A DNA stretch of 64,000 nucleotides from Sinohyriopsis cumingii (lineage: Eukaryota; Mollusca; Bivalvia; Unionida; Unionidae). The first letter of the stretch is position 1. Every line of letters starts with the position of its first letter. Positions 12,201 through 27,200 of the stretch are shown here, in pieces. A model generated the notes under the pieces. The model did no database searches. It worked only from the letters and a program-made list of their open reading frames with translations, and was not told the origin of the DNA. The stretch spans positions 138,824,493 through 138,888,492 of the forward strand of contig CM068827.1 in the NCBI GenBank assembly GCA_028554795.2, written 5' to 3'. Position numbers and translations under genes: made by a program.

Positions 12201-15200
12201 ATGCAAAATATAATTATTTGTTTATAAGAAGCATCAGGACGGGTTTCAAAATAATAATAATGAATATACCTAATTGATTTTTTTCAATTTTGTTTGCCCT
12301 TTTTACAATGCTCAGCTCAGTTCTGATTTCACCATTATACAAATTTTAGTTAACAATTTGTTTTTCAAAACAAACACTATGAAAATGTAAGTATAATTCA
12401 TTGTATGTGTGTGTGTGTGATTTGGATTTTTAATGTAGCTTTAACAATTTTTCAGTCATATCACTACAATGTCTGCAGTGTGACAGTTATAGTGACGTCT
12501 AGCACTGAGGCATCATGCCGCAGACAAGTAGCATGATGTCCTACCCAGTCACATTATCCTGACACCAGGCAGACCAGTCTTAACACTAACCTCTTAAGGC
12601 TGAGCACTACGTGAGGCAACTGTTAGTACCATTTTTATAAGTCTTTGGTATGTCTTGGCCAGGGATCGAACCCACAACCTCCTGCATTCAAGGCAGACAC
12701 TCTAACCATAATAAACAAAACAAACACTATGATAATGTAAGTATAATACACTGTAATAGCTTAGTAAACAGCATTCCTGCTGCGCTCACTGTAAATGTTG
12801 ATTGATTTCAATTTAAAGGAAAATATTATTCAGTGAGGTTCTTGACCTCTGCAAATGTATTTTGGTTTGGTCCATAACTTGAGTGTAAATTGAAATAAAA
12901 ATGTGATACTTTTTTAAATGTAACAACATGGTGTATGTATGTTGAGAGACATTGGTAAAATTCCCCCCCCCACACAGCCAAGTAATAGTTTGACAAGACA
13001 CAAGTGGATTGTTTAAGATGTTATCACACTAAATAACTGATTATACAAAAATATTTTGCACACTGGTTGGTTCTCAATATCCTTTCTATCCAGTGATGTT
13101 TCTATTTTTTTTATCATTTATTGGGACAAATCTACCTTTCTTTGATTTGAATAACACTCTTGTCTAATTCACCGGATGCATCGTTAATATTTCCTTGGCT
13201 CATTAATGTGGTAAAATTAGAAATATCTATGAATTTAATTTGCCAATAATAAGTATCTCTGACCCTAGGTCATGGATCATGAACACAGCAAATAACTCTC
13301 TGGATGCATTATTTTAACCCACTTGGGACCCTGGATCAAGCAATATTTTCAATGGGACCCCTTTTATGTGTTTTGTGCATTTACAGTGCCTTTACAAATT
13401 AAGCACCTTTCGTATTTCACTATCTATCTATCAATTTATCAGTTACAAAAAATGTTATAGTCTAATCTCTCAGATCTGTGAACCCTAACAAGATCGTCTC
13501 AGTAAGGCAGTTAATTTTTTCCATAAGACTGTCTAGTTTTCAGAAGGTGTAATAAATAGCATCTACTGATATTGTCAAGTTGGAAAATGTGTATTTAAAA
13601 AGTTTGGCATTCCAAACTGATGCATCAATGGTAAACATTATGTTCATCTGAAAAGTCTGCAAAGTACAGATCCTGTATATTCATCTCTAGTACAGTTGCA
13701 CAAACTTCAGTTCCAAACCCTATGCAGCTCAATGGTTTGTTGCTGTTTTTCAACTCGATGTAATTCTTGGAATTTTTTCTTCATTTCACATGTTGACGAC
13801 AATCGAATCTCCCATATGACATACTCAAATCGACAGGTAATGTCCAAAAATTGTAACTGTGTCCCTTCCATGAATATTCCTTTTTTATTCTTCTGTACTG
13901 ATTATTAAAACCTTTTTAAAAGGCTTATATTTTCCTTTCATCTTCAACATCTATCGGTAGCTGGATACCATTTTCAAAAAAGTCTAGAATCAACAGTTTG
14001 ATCATGCAGATGTTTTGCATGGAAAACTATATGCAGTTTAAAGCATCTGAAGTACTACTGTAAAGTTAGTCTGGTTCTTTGACTAATTCCACTAAAACTA
14101 ATATGAAACTTGGATCCAAATCAAACATGGCCGAGCTAATTATCTGGATTTTACCATAACAATCGTATTTCCGTAGTTTTTCTTTTTATTCCGCAAGTCT
14201 GTATTTCAAGGGTTATTTTCATAAAGCTTACAGCAAAATCTTATGCATGTCTGCTCTTGTCATCATCATTATGATCAAACAGAACATATTTATTCCATCT
14301 GATTAATTATGACAACTGCTCTTGTAGGACTGAAGGAATACCTTTTTATTTCAAGATTTTTCATTATGTGCTGTGTGACTGGTAAGCACTACTCTACAAA
14401 GTTTCATAAAAAAAATTCCCTTTCCAGATTCAGTGGAGAATTGAGAGAACTCTAGATCAAGGAAGAGATGTCACTCTTGCATCTACTGAAGAAAACTTTT
14501 TGGTTACATTCATAGGTGGCTGACGAGGTTGGCTTTCATGCGCAAGGTATTCTGTCCATAACTTGTTTCACAAACATTTCTTCTGAAGGTTTGCTTGATA
14601 TACTCTAGCACTGGCTATTGTTTGCCATGGGCAGTACTGGTGTTTACAAGATGTGATGAGTTTTCTAGGTATGGTTCAAATGAGCTGCCATATTTAGTTG
14701 GTACTGGCCCAGTAGTTTGCAAAGGGTTGGCATTACTAGGAAAGAGTGATGGCAAATTGGGACAACAATGACACCAGTCCTATGGGGTCCCACTATAGCA
14801 AAGAGTGCTGGACCTGTATTACAATCAGGGACTGCTCAACCTCAAGTCAGTGTAATATTAAGAAGTTGGTGACATAGGTAGTACTGATGGCAAGATGGAT
14901 TACATTAGTATTATTTAGAAACGCCATTCTAATTCTCCTGTAAGTCTGGGGCCATTAGCATCATTTAGAAACGCCTTCCTAATTCTCCTTAAGTCTGGGG
15001 TAGCTGTGTGGCCAATCTGTTGTCCATCCAAAGGGATGAGATTTCATAATTGTGGTCTGAACAACATGATATAAAAGTCACGCAGGTGGAATAATTATTT
15101 TCAGCCAGCTTAAATCTTTAAGAATAAAAACAGATAATGAATACATCTTCAAAATAAGAAAACTCCCAAGAATTACTCAACTGGTGAAAAGGCACAAATT

Positions 15201-18200
15201 AAAAGGTACTTGTGAGGACTCATATTAAGAGATTTAGCAGACCAGGATTGAAAAAAAAATACTAACCAATGAATGACAAAATTAAGCACCAATGCCTTCA
15301 TCCAAAGGGAGACCTTTTTTATTAGATTTTGTTCTCTGCAAGCAGGATAACACCTTTGCACTTTTATTGCTAAAACAAGTCAAATGACATTAATAATACC
15401 TTAGTTTGTGGGGGGCTGAATTTGTAATGTATTGAATGTTTTCTTGAAATATTATGATTGGGTAATGTAACTGATGAAAAAACAGAGGAAGTTGGATGGA
15501 AAACCACATTAATATGCACTTGCTGGATCCTGGCATCAAACTCAAGACCACTGCAGTGCAAAGCTAATACACTCCCCATTCTGTGTGATATAGTGGGGTC
15601 TTGGCCTTCAAATACTTTGCTTCCTTAGAAATAAGTGATTCATTATTGAACTCAACAAAAGTTTATCTAGTAAAATTTTAACTTGTAGATAAAAGGTGTA
15701 TCCATTATAATTGAAGCCTTTAACTTACAATTCGCACTGATGGATGAATTTCTCGTGACTATGAAGCTCCCCATACTTTCGATGTTTCATCATTATAGCC
15801 ATCACACCAATGACCTTCTGTTTAAGATTCTCCGCTTTAGACAGACTGAAGTAAAAAGATACATGTACAAATAATTGTGCTGAAAAGGATAAAATAAGGT
15901 AAAAGAAAACTGAAATGTAAATATGTTTAATGCAGTCATAATACATCAGATTTTCATCATGATCTGATGGGAATGCATGCCTTAAATAGTGAAAACATTA
16001 ACCCAGAAACCAAAAAGTCATGGCTGATATCTGTATTTTTTTTCTCCATTTTTAAACCTCTGATATCACATTCTCATCCTTATCAAATATTATAAGTAAT
16101 ATAATCACCCACTCTCAATAAATGTAGATAGATAGGCATGCAAAAAGAATGACCAATGGATAGCTGGTAAGACAGACGGACACACTGGCATACAGATGGA
16201 GGGACATGACCAATCACAATACAGTCAGAAAATTATTGATGTACATATACAGCTATTAAATCTTTCATACGTTTTAATATCAACAATGAAGATAATCCCC
16301 TTGTCCATACTTGGGTAGACAAAAGATCCACTCCATGGGTAGACAAAGGATCCACTCCATGGCCTGAATGAAACAGGAAATTGAATATTCCCTGAAGATT
16401 AGCATTCTGGACTCACAAGCAGTTGACAGCAGTTTCAGATTGTGATTAGACTGTCAGTTGCTGTGATGTGTGTCTGTAATTGCGTCTGCACAACATGGTC
16501 TAACACCAACCAGCAATCAACCATTTCTGAAGGGAATGTAAACCCCTGCCATGAGAGATCTCAAAATGCATCTCTCAGTATAAAAGTCTGAGAAATAAGG
16601 CAATAACCCTGTTTAAAAAGTGACAAAGTGTCAAAAAGTATGCATTTAACTTAAATATTATCGATACATAAATATACTTTTCTAATATCAAAGATACAAA
16701 AAAAAACCACGTTATCTTCTCAAGATACTGACCTGAGGCAGATGTCCAGTTATCTAGATGCTTTCCAATAAGGTCACTAGTAGATGGTATTCTGCCCATT
16801 TTACCTGGATGATGGGCAGTTTCTTCTATATGCGACCACCAAAGCTGACCATTATGAACAAGCCCCACTGTCAACTTATAAATTACAAATATAGATACTA
16901 ACAGAAAGCTTGATTTGTGTTCTGTTTATGTATGTATGTTTTGTAACAGTATCTTGAAATTCAATGAATTCTGTCAACTTCCAAACACCCTATAAACTTA
17001 ACGGTAAATCCACCAGCATACCACAAAAATGTCTGCTGATGACATCATTCAGTAACTATCTATTGTATAAATCAGGCATGTGCAGCTTACAGCCTGTGTC
17101 CTGGTCTTATTTGCTTATTTACATTATAGGATGTGACTTTAAAAATTGCGTATCTGGCCTGTGCCCTGGAAGAAGCTGCACATGACTGGTATAAATGTTT
17201 AAATAGATTAATAATAGCAGTGTCAAATAAATGAAAAACATTCAATTCCTAACCCAAGTTTGTCTTCACTGTCAACAAGGCTCCAGTCTTCTTAGACTTC
17301 CTTAATGACATTTAACATAAAATACCACAGAAGCATAGATGTGCATACAGACTTTCTCAAATATAGTGGGCATCTGAGGCATAAAAATTTTGTATGATAG
17401 TTATAAGCAAAAGTAATGAAGTGGAATCATATTTCCCATAGGGCTATCACATCCCATCCCAGGCAATGTACATTTAACCCTACTCTCTATCCATGTGATG
17501 ACAGCTTTGTGCATCTAATTGCAGATTAAAATGGAGAAGCTGTTTTAGCAAAGGCACCTTAATAATAACAATAATAAGAAACACATTACCAGCAATCTTC
17601 TTCTGAACATTTACTGCTCATTGTAACAGATTTTTGTTCTTGCTCCATCAATTTGCTCATTAGCACCTGGATGTAGTTTTCTATCTCCTTCATTCTCTTC
17701 TCAATCTGTAAAATGTAAGACTCAATTATTTAGTCAATGTCAAGATGGCGGTGCTATAACAATGTTGATGAATAGCTATGATAATGTTTTAAATATTTTT
17801 AGTTATGTTAACCTATCCATTGAAATTTTAACTTAGACATGCAGTGTGAAAATTGTGGAACCTCTACTGGTCATTTATGTCTGGGAGATGTATTCCTCTG
17901 TAAGAAATGTGAGATGAAATGATTTCCGTAAGTGATGAGCAGTCCTGTAAGTATGGCAGCAGATTACCAATGACAGCGGTTCATTGATAGCCCATCAATA
18001 ATGGTGAGTGAACTGCTTTGTTTTATACAAAACAAAACAAACACATTGCCATATGATTTATGATAGGGTCCATCATTGGACACGCTTTAAAAAGTTGATT
18101 GATATTAAAATACTTGTCTACATAGTTCATATTTTAGTTAACTGGTATGACAAAGAGTTGTATTATGTGCGATGGGGAAGTGTAACATCCAGCGCTTTCC

Positions 18201-21200
18201 ACAAACAGTTGTATTATGTGTGCTGGGGAAGTGTAATATCCAGCGCTTTCCATGAAACCAATGGGGTGAGGCAGTGGGTATTCTTTCCCCTTTGTTATTT
18301 AATATATATATATATATATAGATAAGTTAAATCATAAGCTGGATCAGTGTTACATGGGGTTTCTTCTGCCACCAAATGTGTTGCTTCTTAACAATTTTAG
18401 TTTTGCTGATGATACGTCGTTGATAAGTCCTTCTATCACAGGTTTAAGGAAATTATTAAAGATATGTGAACAATATGCATTAGAGAATGATATCGTCTAT
18501 AATAGAAAACAATCAGTATGCATGGTCATTCAAACAAATTCTTTAAAATTACCATCTCCTCCCCCTGTACATTGAACAAACATGTTTCTATGCAAATTTA
18601 AGAACTGATCATTGATCATCAAAATTAGATTATTTAAATCTTATTGCTGCACTATGTATTGTGCTCCTCTGTGGACAAACTTTAGTGAATGTATGAAAAG
18701 AAAACTAGTTATTGGTTATAATTAATAGTCTTCGTTTTCTATTAGGTCTTCCTAGATAGAATATTGCCTCCAACATATTTGTAAATTATAATGTATTCAG
18801 TTTTGATGAAGTAATGAGAAAGTATGTATTCTTAATGATGACAAGAATATCTAGTGTGTGTGTGGATGTGATTTGGATTTTAAATGTAGCTTGAACAATT
18901 TTTCAGTCATATCGCTACAATGTCTGCAGTGTGGCAGTTTATAGTGATGTAAGAATATCTAGTAATAATAACTGTATTCTGAAATCTCTTTGGAACTATG
19001 ACATTCATTTAAATTTTCATATAATTAGGAGATGGAACAAATTACTCTTTAAATGTGCCACTTAATTTTATTCTTATCGATGCAAGGCGCAGTTAATTGT
19101 GTAGATGTATCTGTATACTTGTACATATGATATATATGTTATGTTTTGAATTGATACCTATATTTTAATTTGATGTAAGGACTATGAAGTCTGAAATAAA
19201 GAATTCTTTTCTTATCTTATTCATTAAAATAATGTTCTTTGTCATTGGCTAATTTGTAGTATACCAGTCCCCAAGAAAATAATATAAAAAAATTCTAAAA
19301 ATTAAGTGATTGTTTACACAAATTTTCTATTCCATTAGAATTATGTTTAATAAACAAATATGATTATATGAATATCTAAAACAGAAAATTCATCACATAC
19401 AAAATTGATAATGCAAGGTCAAAAATTTTATTCAGTCTTACCAAGTTCATTCATGACATGGTCAAGCTTCTATGTGTCATAAAAAATTGTTTATCCTTCT
19501 CATTAAATTCCAAATTTATAAATAATACTTGAAATAAACAAAAATGCAGACTTTTGAATTATCAAAATATTTTTCATTATAACACAAGCCCATTATATCT
19601 CCCATTTCACAACATATAGAGAAAAAGAGATATTATCTTGAATAACAGATAACCCGTTTTGAAATGTCCATCATGAACAGTACTGCCCAGCATGATGTAA
19701 ATTGTGACTACATGTGTAGTTCCAGGCCAACATAATGTAATGTGTGTAAACAATCTAATGTAAACAATCTAACTTTGGTTTACTATTCAAATTAGAATCA
19801 GCAAACTGGTTTGATTAGTAGTATCCAATTTGAAAGGATCAATACCTGGTATTATTACCAAAATATTTTTTTTTTAAACCCCATCACACTTTTGCACTCT
19901 GGATTTAATAAAATTGACAAGTGATTTATTTACTTAAATAAATGCATAGGATCATATTAAACAGGAGTATTTAATATGAAATCTATGAAAAAAGTTGAAT
20001 ATATATCAATTTAATTACTGCATTATTACATCAATAAAAATAAGATCCAAAATTTTACAGTAATTTTACCACAGCAACTTTTTACCAATTTAGGTCATGC
20101 CTATCTTACTTCAAATTTTGTACTTCGTCAAATTAATGACTGTTTCCAAATAAAAATGAAGAGACTTTTCTTTCCATTAACACATTTCTTGCCTGAATTG
20201 ATAGTTAACATTACCGAGATAGGTGTACTGTAAAAACATAACAGAACAGTTGTATCTGATAGACTTCGGATCATAACATATATAAATAAAAGATTTTAGA
20301 GATTGTGAGTTTACTGGAACATATTTCTGTTCCTTATTATGTTCCTTTTTGCATTCTATTGTGAATTGTGTGTGGCTGAGGCATGCCTGCAGTCTAACTT
20401 GTTAACAGATTCTGTAAACAAGTTTCAAGCATCTCTCTACTATTTTGGTTTCCAATCACAAATAATCAACACATGATTTTTCCATCACTTTCAAACATGA
20501 TTATCATTGTGATTGAGTTAAAATTGCTACTTAAGCAATTTTACTGGTACTACTATATTTAATCAATATTTTACAAAAAAATGTTTACTATATGTTGTAG
20601 GGTGAAACAGGTATAAATACAGTATGGGTGACACAGACTTTTAAACAAGCAACGAGTCATTTAAGTTCAGTTGCTGACAGCTGTTTGTACATTTTATGTG
20701 GAAAATTAATCATAAAAACTAGTTAACACTTGAAGCCCACATTTTGTTTTTTTTCTCTGGAGTTCATTTTTATTCATTTCTTGATGGCACCTCCTCACTG
20801 ATTACATAAGTGTAAACTGATAGAATGTAAGATATGTTCAGCTTGGAAAGAGAGAGAGAGAGAGAAAGAGAGAAGGGGGGGGGGGAAGAAGGAGCAGAAG
20901 AAAATTGAAATAGGTATATCTATGAAAATATTGATTTAAATAAATACAGATTCCTAAATGAGAAAATAAGGTAGCTGCAGAAGGGATATTGCCACTGGCA
21001 TGATAAAAGTGGTATTGCCAATGTGGTTGTATCATTTTTCTTTCACTAATATATTTAAAATTTTCATTCTGAAATAGATAATAAATGACATTATTGTGCT
21101 AATAAAGAGCAGCGTGCAATTAAGTTCTTCTCAAGTCATTATTTTCAAAGTAAAATTTGGAGTCAAGTAAGACAGGCCAGTTTCCATGACATGATGTAAT

Positions 21201-24200
21201 CAGAAGAGTAAGACTTCAATCTAGATTGTTGATTTGTCCATCGCAGGGTAAGCTTCCAGCAAGTGCTGGTACCAAACTACTGCTGGATCAGTTACAGAAA
21301 ATAAGGTTAAATGCCTTGCTACAAGGAAAACAACACTATGCCCTTCATATTTTTAATCTAAAAATACCAGGGCCTGAAAAATGAACTGGTACGCTCATCC
21401 CGATGAGTTGTGGTTGTTTAGGATAGATCACTTTTTTCCATGTAAACTGTTAAAATCATGAACAAATTAAACTGTCAACATTCTACAGTGCCTGGGTTCA
21501 AAGAAACAACTTGTCTGTTCATCTAGACATTTGGTTGGTGTGTACTGATAAGCCACTTGTTTTTATAGATGAGAATCATAAATGTCATTGTAGGGAAGAC
21601 TGGATTTTATTTTGCAAAGAACAAGGGAACAAATGATCAAAATTTTCAGGAAGAAAGAGAAGCACACACCAAACATTCCACAACTTGCTGGGTCATGATA
21701 ATTTTCAGAATGTCAAGGGAAAAAATTCAAAGAAATATTCCCTTAAGTACTGACCATGGTACTTTAGCTGTATGCAGCATATTATTTGCAAAAACCTTAC
21801 TACAAAGTTACACACAATCTCAACACTGGTGCTGCCTGGAAAATTTATATCTAGGTCTCACCATCTGCTTATGCAGGTGAGACAATAAAACCATGTAAAA
21901 CAAATTATGAAATACCTTTTCAAGGAACTCCTGATATGAAGGATCTTCCATCAATCTTTCTATTGTTTTTAAGCAGTTATGTGCATCAGAAAATTCGGTT
22001 TTCATTTTTCCTTGGCCAAAATGGACTTTAGCAAAAGGTACAATGTATCCAAATGCCCATCTCACTGCCTCATGTCTTTTCCTTACTTGAAATATTGCAC
22101 TACTGATAAATGGCAAATTTTTTTCACAATGCCACACAACCCGTTTTATTGATATCCTGTGGAAAAAAAGACTTTCAAAATAAATAGGAATAAATAAGCA
22201 CAAGAATTAGATAAGACCACTTGCAAGCTTTTCTGAAGACATAAATTATTTCCATTTAACTAATGAAATGATAACTAGAATAATCACACCTGTAACAATA
22301 CTGACATCAATATCTGTAAATACTGATATCACTATTTATTCTGACTGTAGCACAAAAGATTATAACATGATATACAAATTAGTAACTATGAACATCAATG
22401 AGAGATCTGAAACAGATTACACTTCTTAAAAAGTGATTAAAGTTATTAAGCAGTAATTATTACTTTTGTTCAACTGATAATCAATGTTCTGGATATTAAA
22501 ATACTGAACAATCTTAGTCTTATAAATACAGGTACAAACAGTGACCAGTATCATGAAGGGTTCATACAGTTGTTGGTAAAAAGAATTGCAGACCTTTTCC
22601 AGACTGGTATTCATCTTTTTCCAGACCCAACTGGCACATGTATTTGAAGTCTGTAACTATAAATGAGCACATGGCATCTGCATGATCTAAAACAGTATCC
22701 ATCAATCATGAGTGGGTGATAGCTAGATCATGCATGTCTTGCCAACCACACTGAACCTGTATGAGTGGTCAGTGCCTCATCCAACCCCATGATGTTTAAA
22801 TAAAATACAGCATCACAAAATTCCATACTTTTCCAGACCTTTAGGACAAAATCTTTTTTCCTCTCCATACCCGGGAAAAATGCTTTCTTTCCCCATACTT
22901 TTTCCAGACTTTGTACAAACTCTGGACATATCTCTAAAAACCAATTTTTAGAATAAAAATGTTTATTTGACAATGATTATCTAATCAAAAAATATTATCA
23001 GTACATCAACAACTTCAAAAATCCAGCCATCTGAAGCTAAAAAGATCTTTACCATGTTTTGGGCTTCCTTTAGCAACAGAAGTGCTTAAGTGTTTTCTGC
23101 TTGAGAAGGTGTAAATCAGACTAGAGTAGTTTCCCTTTATATTGAGGACTGATGTCAAATTGCTTCAACTGTCAGCTACTACTGGGGTGGATGTGCACAC
23201 TCTTCCAGGGATGTATCATGAAATAAATGTTTATTTCTTCTTCAACTGTGTTGCCTAATCATTGATATTCAACTAGGCAAGAGGAGGAGGAAGATACATT
23301 CCTTCCCTCGGAGTTGGCCTTGTCTGCAGTTTCCTAATACACAAAGTAACTTCGAGTTTTGTGTGCTAGGGTTAACATGGTTCATGCATGGATGTGGGCT
23401 AAAGAAAAATATGTTCACTTCAACAGATCCGGCAGAAACAGGGTAACCTGCATCATGTGAAACTGGAAGGTAACCTGTTGTGCTGCTGGTACAGGTCCCA
23501 CCAGGTCAAACTGAGCCTTTATGATGAAATGTCTCTGAGGTAAAAGCTGGAAAATGTCTTCTTTGACCTCCATCCCATGTCTTGGGTAATGTCAGTTAGG
23601 GAGCAGTACCTCTGGGATACTATCCTGCCATCATGAAAATATGTGCACAAAGTTGCCAATGTATTACATTTTAAATTATAGAGATTATGAGTTCCATTGC
23701 TGTGTAAAGTTTTATCCATAATACATGTTTTCATTCCATCAGATAATTGCAAGAGTTTTACTCTCATGTGCAAAGTGGTGGTGGTAAAAGCTTCCTGATC
23801 ATCAAGCTGGAGAGGTATATAATAATTCTAGATGTTCTTCCTTTCTTTCTATCATATGTGTTTGATAGAGTATTTTGTTATATTAATTTTTTTTAATATC
23901 CTAAATTACCATCATGTCAGACAAATTTCACATGACAGTGCTATCAGATTTATTAGTGTCTGTTTCAGGCTGCAATCTTATTTTAATCTGAATTGATGTG
24001 TTAGGTTGTATCATGTATGTTACATATCATAATCAGAGTGAATTTATCTAGGTTTGCATAATTCCATGTGATTATTTTGTTGCAGATAGCATCGTGTAGG
24101 AACTAGGTTATCCATACAATAATTCTTAATAGAGCACAGTTTTAAGATTAAACCAGATCTTTCTTTTGTACACATATGTAACATGTATAGTAGTGTTTAT

Positions 24201-27200
24201 ATTAAACATTGCATTCATTGCAACAACAAAAAATAATTTTCACAACTGATATTTGTGTCATCACTAATCCAAAATCTACTTGTGTTAGTGACTGTACTAA
24301 CCTCATGAGCCATTGTAAATTTAAACTGGACATGTGTTAGTTTCTTCTGGGTGACCCATCATATCCACGACATATCAGACTGGGCAGAAATACCTTCACT
24401 TCCTTCTTCTAGTGGTCTTCTGACCCATAGCCTGCCTTCCATGAAAGCAAAAGTATACAAGAGCATGTAATGTTAGACCCTGATTTTAACAGGAGCTAAC
24501 ATCTTGAAGCGCATAGCGGAAGTTAGCTGTCAGTCATACTTGAGGCTTTATGGGAGATATGTACTCTGCTCATACCACTGGAGAAAAGTCTCCATTTTCT
24601 TTCAGACTTCCAAAGTGGTGGACCATCTTGCCCAAGCAATTCTATCACCCACTTGTACCAAGGGTTGTTTCTTCCTGAGGGAATGCTGATATCAGCCAGG
24701 TATGCAGTTTCAATATCAATGGTTTCAAATCAATACCTACATTTACAGTAAACAGTACTATGATTACCGATGGGGCCTGCCTCACTTTTTGGCATGCAAG
24801 ACAGACCCTGTAGTCATCAAACTGTCCCAGGACAAAAACGGAACTCGAGGAAAAATCAGAGCTGTCCTGGGAATCTCTGCTGCTAGACTGAGAAAGATGC
24901 TGATTCACGATTTTTCCTGTTTGAATTGAGTCATCAGTATTAGTCAGCACTTCTCAATTCTGTAATGGGGTGCCATGTTTACTTATACCACTGCAGTCTG
25001 GTACATGGGCATTAGCTAAAAGACCACATGGTGAAAGGACCATGCATTACAGATTGGCTGATTCCAATGGGATTGTGAGTCTGCTAGGATCTTAAGTATG
25101 CATGGGATGTGGTGAACTCAATTGTTGATTTGTTAATGAGGGCACCACCTGAGAAAATCCTAAATGGGATGACAGGGGTCTGGGGACTGTTTTGTCTTGC
25201 CTTCTTAAGAACTGTCACCAGACAAGATGATTTGTAGGTTGAGCATGCCCTTTTGCAGATAACATCTGTTATGAGAGAAAGGCATTTGCTAAAACCTTTA
25301 TTTCTAGAATGTTGATATTCATGGAGTACTCCTGAGGAGGCCAAACCCAAATGACTTAGAAGGATGGCAGAATGTGGCACCACTAGTGTCTGTGCAGACT
25401 GCAATGTCCAAGCAATTGATCTTTTTGGCAGGATACCCACTTTGAACTAGGAGAGGTAATCCCATTTGTTGCCATGATACCTCCTATAATATAAAACACT
25501 GATCATTTCCCATTCTGTGGTGAAAGATAGAGACTGCCCCCATCCCAAAAGGTATCACATAAAGGACAATACAGGCACAGCATCATTTTCTGTGAGAAGG
25601 TTACCCCCCCACCAAAAGGGTTTCTCCTTGCATTATGTCCCCGTTCAATGTCTGGTACAGTGTTTGCTCCTATGGCAGCCTGTTTTCTAGCAAGATCTAT
25701 ATGACCATTGAAACAAAAGGCTGAAATTTAGAGGAAAACATCTCAAATGGCCATGTGACGGTCAATTATCAGCATTGACAGACACAGGAATGGATCTCAT
25801 TCTGCAAGCCTGAGTTTAGCAGATGCAGAGATGCTGCCAGGATTTTATCTAAAAGGGGAAGTTACTCCCTTGTCACAAATATAAGGTGGGGAGTGAAACA
25901 GAAACCATGGGAAGATGGAAACAGACATAGTTAAATACTGCCAAACATTTCAATATCCACCTACTCTGTTACATCCCTATTAAAATCAAAATCTTCAGAC
26001 AATGTCACCTCTAGTTGTATAAGCATTAATCTGTTGTTTCTGTACTTAATATTTTCCTTACCTGTATATAAAAATTGTTCTGCACTGAGAACCCCCTTTC
26101 ACATTCTGCTGTGTGAATCAGTATATACATTGCTAACTTAGCCAGCTCAAATAAGTTTGGACACAGTGCTTTATGCTTACACACAATTTTACACAGCTCA
26201 CAGGTATGTTCTTTTGAATACTTTTGCTCAAAATATGATTTTTCACCAGCAAAAGCTCTGCCAACATTTTACTTTCTTGAATCAGTACTTTAATGATTAT
26301 TATGAAAGCTTTACTATCTGTTCCATAATGCTGTATAAAGATTTGAAGTCCATTAATGTCATATTATAATTGTTCATACAGAGGTATTTTGATCAAATAA
26401 ATATCTTTACTTCTTAATTTCATCTTCAGATGCTTATTTATTACATTTATCTTAACCCTTATACTAGTGCTATATGGTTTTATAGCAAAAGATCATGCAG
26501 GGCTAAATTGTGATGAGAAAAGAAATAACAATTGTATTTCATTTTTAAATTGTCTGTATTTTAATTGGTTTTTTAGTCTGCATTTTTTACATTAAATTTG
26601 AAAATACCACTGAAATGTGGAGTTAAATGGCATGTCATCTGTCCTTTTTCCATCCAGCGTGTATATTGGACTTGTATTTAACACCATTTTCGGGTTCAAA
26701 ATCACTCATTGATATCTCCATTAACAATTTCCCAGCTCCAATAATCTGATATATATTTCCCAACTTCAAAACAAAATTGCCTTCACCACTATCATCAGCC
26801 ATTATTTGCTGAACAAAATTGTCATCTAAAGATTAACCATGCTAAGAATCACCCATTTTGGGTTTTCTAGGTAGCCAGTATTACAAACATGCATTTGTAA
26901 AACTTCCTTGATTCAAGGTTCAAATTATGGCAGATTGCTAGTTTCAGGGCCTAATGTGCCAATAAACTTTAGTTTCACAATCACTCATGTCAAGCCAAAG
27001 AATTCAGATGTGTAAAATGTTACAAAAAAATGATGTTGGGACAATTGCTACAATACCTCTACTGGCATGACTTATGTCACAACAAGCACTTTAAGAGTAA
27101 ATGGCAGAATTAAAATAATATACTGCAAAGAGTACATTTTCATATGCGAAACTTTAATTTGCGGGAGTTCTCATGCATCATTGGTCTCCAAGTAAGCAAA

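Noticed and set aside
13708..13900. Minus-strand coiled-coil-like frame ([20 protein letters not shown])
   Set aside because: No acceptor of the right phase was found. Exon 13 joins directly to exon 14, which matches TBK1 better.
15270..15345. Minus-strand short frame after TCCTGCTTGCAG
   Set aside because: In phase with exon 13, but its peptide matches TBK1 poorly. The exon at 5909-6010 supplies the expected QKL helix with the same phase.
22728..22973. Minus-strand frame with [20 protein letters not shown]
   Set aside because: Coding-like composition, but no splice context fits and no family was recognised. Similar words near 34350 suggest a repeat.
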